From Ensifer sp. LCM 4579 (GTDB taxonomy: Bacteria; Pseudomonadota; Alphaproteobacteria; Rhizobiales; Rhizobiaceae): DNA of 64,000 nt. This document shows, piece after piece, positions 63,214 to 64,000 of this stretch. Numbering within the stretch: position 1 is the stretch's first letter; every line of letters begins with the position of its first letter. The stretch spans positions 77,276-141,275 of the forward strand of contig NZ_MDDV01000002.1 in the NCBI RefSeq assembly GCF_001854885.1, written 5' to 3'. Under the pieces are notes generated by a model, which saw nothing but the letters and a program-made list of their open reading frames with translations, made no database searches and was not told the origin of the DNA. The translations under genes were made by a program, and so were the position numbers.

Positions 63214-64000
63214 ATGTCCGAGATAATCGATTCCGCCATTCTTGAAAAACGCGCCGCCGAACTCGTCGACCGGGCTCGCCAGGCCGGAGCCGATGCGGCG
63301 GACGCGGTCGTCGTGCGCGGGCGTTCCCGCTCCGTGTCGGTGCGGCTGGGCAAGGTCGAGGCAACGGAATCCTCCGAAAGCGACGAGTTTTCACTGCGGG
63401 TTTTCGTGGGGCGGCGGGTCGCCAGCGTTTCCGCCAATCCCGGCTTCGACCTGAAGCTGCTCGCGGAACGCGCCGTGGCGATGGCAAAGGCTTCGCCCGA
63501 GGACCCTTATGCGTCGCTCGCAGATCCCGACCGCCTCGCAAAGACCTATCCGGATCTCGATCTGTTCGACACTCGCGAGGTTTCCAGCGAGGCGCTGACG
63601 GAAGCGGCACTCGCGGCCGAGGCGGCGGCGCTCTCGGTATCGGGCGTCACCAATTCGAGCGGAGCCGGTGCCAGCGCGGGTATGGGCGGGCTCGTGCTCG
63701 TGACCTCGCACGGATTCTCCGGCTCCTATATGGCGACGCGCTTCGGCTGTTCCGTCAGCGCCATCGCCGGCGAAGGCACGAAGATGGAGCGGGACTACGA
63801 TTATGACAGCCGGCTCTATTTCAGCGAGTTGCGGAGCCCGGAGGATATCGGCCGTGTCGCCGGGGAAAGGGTCGTGGCCCGTCTCAACCCACGCCGGGTG
63901 GCGACCGCCAAGAACGTGCCCGTCGTTTTCGATCCGCGCGTCGCACGCGGCTTCGTGGGCCATCTTGCAGGCGCGATCAACGGCGCCTCGGTCGCGCGCA
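63214..64000 (+). CDS. pmbA: PmbA/TldE metalloprotease-family protein, 3' end outside the window
   Basis: The visible 262 residues match the N-terminal part of the TldD/PmbA family: DAAILEKR-type start (SEIIDSAILEKRAAELVDRA), SVSVRLGKVEATESSESDEF, FVGRRVASVSANPGF and VTNSSGAGASAG. PmbA (TldE) partners TldD in proteolytic maturation of modified peptides and antitoxin cleavage; the zinc motif lies in TldD. The start is ATG 63214, with AAAGG upstream. It is divergent from the antiporter gene. Confidence 0.92.
   Translation, partial: MSEIIDSAILEKRAAELVDRARQAGADAADAVVVRGRSRSVSVRLGKVEATESSESDEFSLRVFVGRRVASVSANPGFDLKLLAERAVAMAKASPEDPYASLADPDRLAKTYPDLDLFDTREVSSEALTEAALAAEAAALSVSGVTNSSGAGASAGMGGLVLVTSHGFSGSYMATRFGCSVSAIAGEGTKMERDYDYDSRLYFSELRSPEDIGRVAGERVVARLNPRRVATAKNVPVVFDPRVARGFVGHLAGAINGASVAR

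Overview
The window reads as chromosome of a fast-growing rhizobium, most likely Sinorhizobium/Ensifer. The reasons are high GC, a hisS-hisZ-hisG cluster, a plant/alphaproteobacterial-type gshA, glcDEF, an OxyR/LysR/DUF1127 neighbourhood, and many copies of the two-hairpin intergenic mosaic element known from Sinorhizobium (RIME-like). It divides into a mobile island end (1 to about 12.1 kb) and ordinary core chromosome (12.15 to 64 kb).

ISLAND (1-12150). A minus-strand tRNA-Gln(CTG) at 12151-12224 marks the edge, and a 696-aa tyrosine recombinase lies on its 3' side; the other island end is outside the window. Inside are a 5'-truncated unknown gene, then a tight same-strand block: a PD-(D/E)XK nuclease-like protein, a small unknown, an AAA+ ATPase, an M41 (FtsH-type) zinc peptidase that carries the missing AAA lid at its own N-terminus, and a DUF429/RNase H-fold-like gene broken by a +1 frameshift. 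This looks like a soluble FtsH split over two overlapping genes and coupled to nuclease-like genes; I know no named system that matches. Next comes a 319-bp non-coding region with six GATTC motifs in exact 21-bp phase, a 104-aa unknown, and a 778-aa second tyrosine recombinase convergent with the integrase. The integrase is preceded by three exact 13-bp iterons plus one inverted copy.

CORE (12.2-64 kb). Order: ppx, rlmE, VOC protein, MFS exporter, MBL-fold hydrolase, guaB, MAPEG, adhA, dienelactone hydrolase, oxyR (no katA beside it), LysR, DUF1127, a hairpin-rich non-coding stretch with a perfect terminator, DUF937 protein, gshA, rsmE, PiT transporter, NUDIX, GntR with a palindromic operator, DUF3422, glcD-glcE-(DUF4870)-glcF, two tandem L,D-transpeptidases, tag, hisS-hisZ-hisG, GST, an FAD reductase, groES-groEL under CIRCE, rhodanese-ChrB with a dead chrA remnant, HAD hydrolase, ribF, ileS, a lipoprotein, GNAT, tadA, rluB, rsmD, a patatin, a Kef-type antiporter and the start of pmbA (TldE).

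REPEATS. Nine mosaic two-hairpin elements fall into two subfamilies, each in a single orientation here. Three larger inverted-repeat elements all begin and end with CTAG; two share one CTAG, and the terminal CTAG of two of them supplies the TAG stop codon of gshA and rsmE. Repeat sequence also forms the 3' end of rsmD and lies next to the start of glcF.
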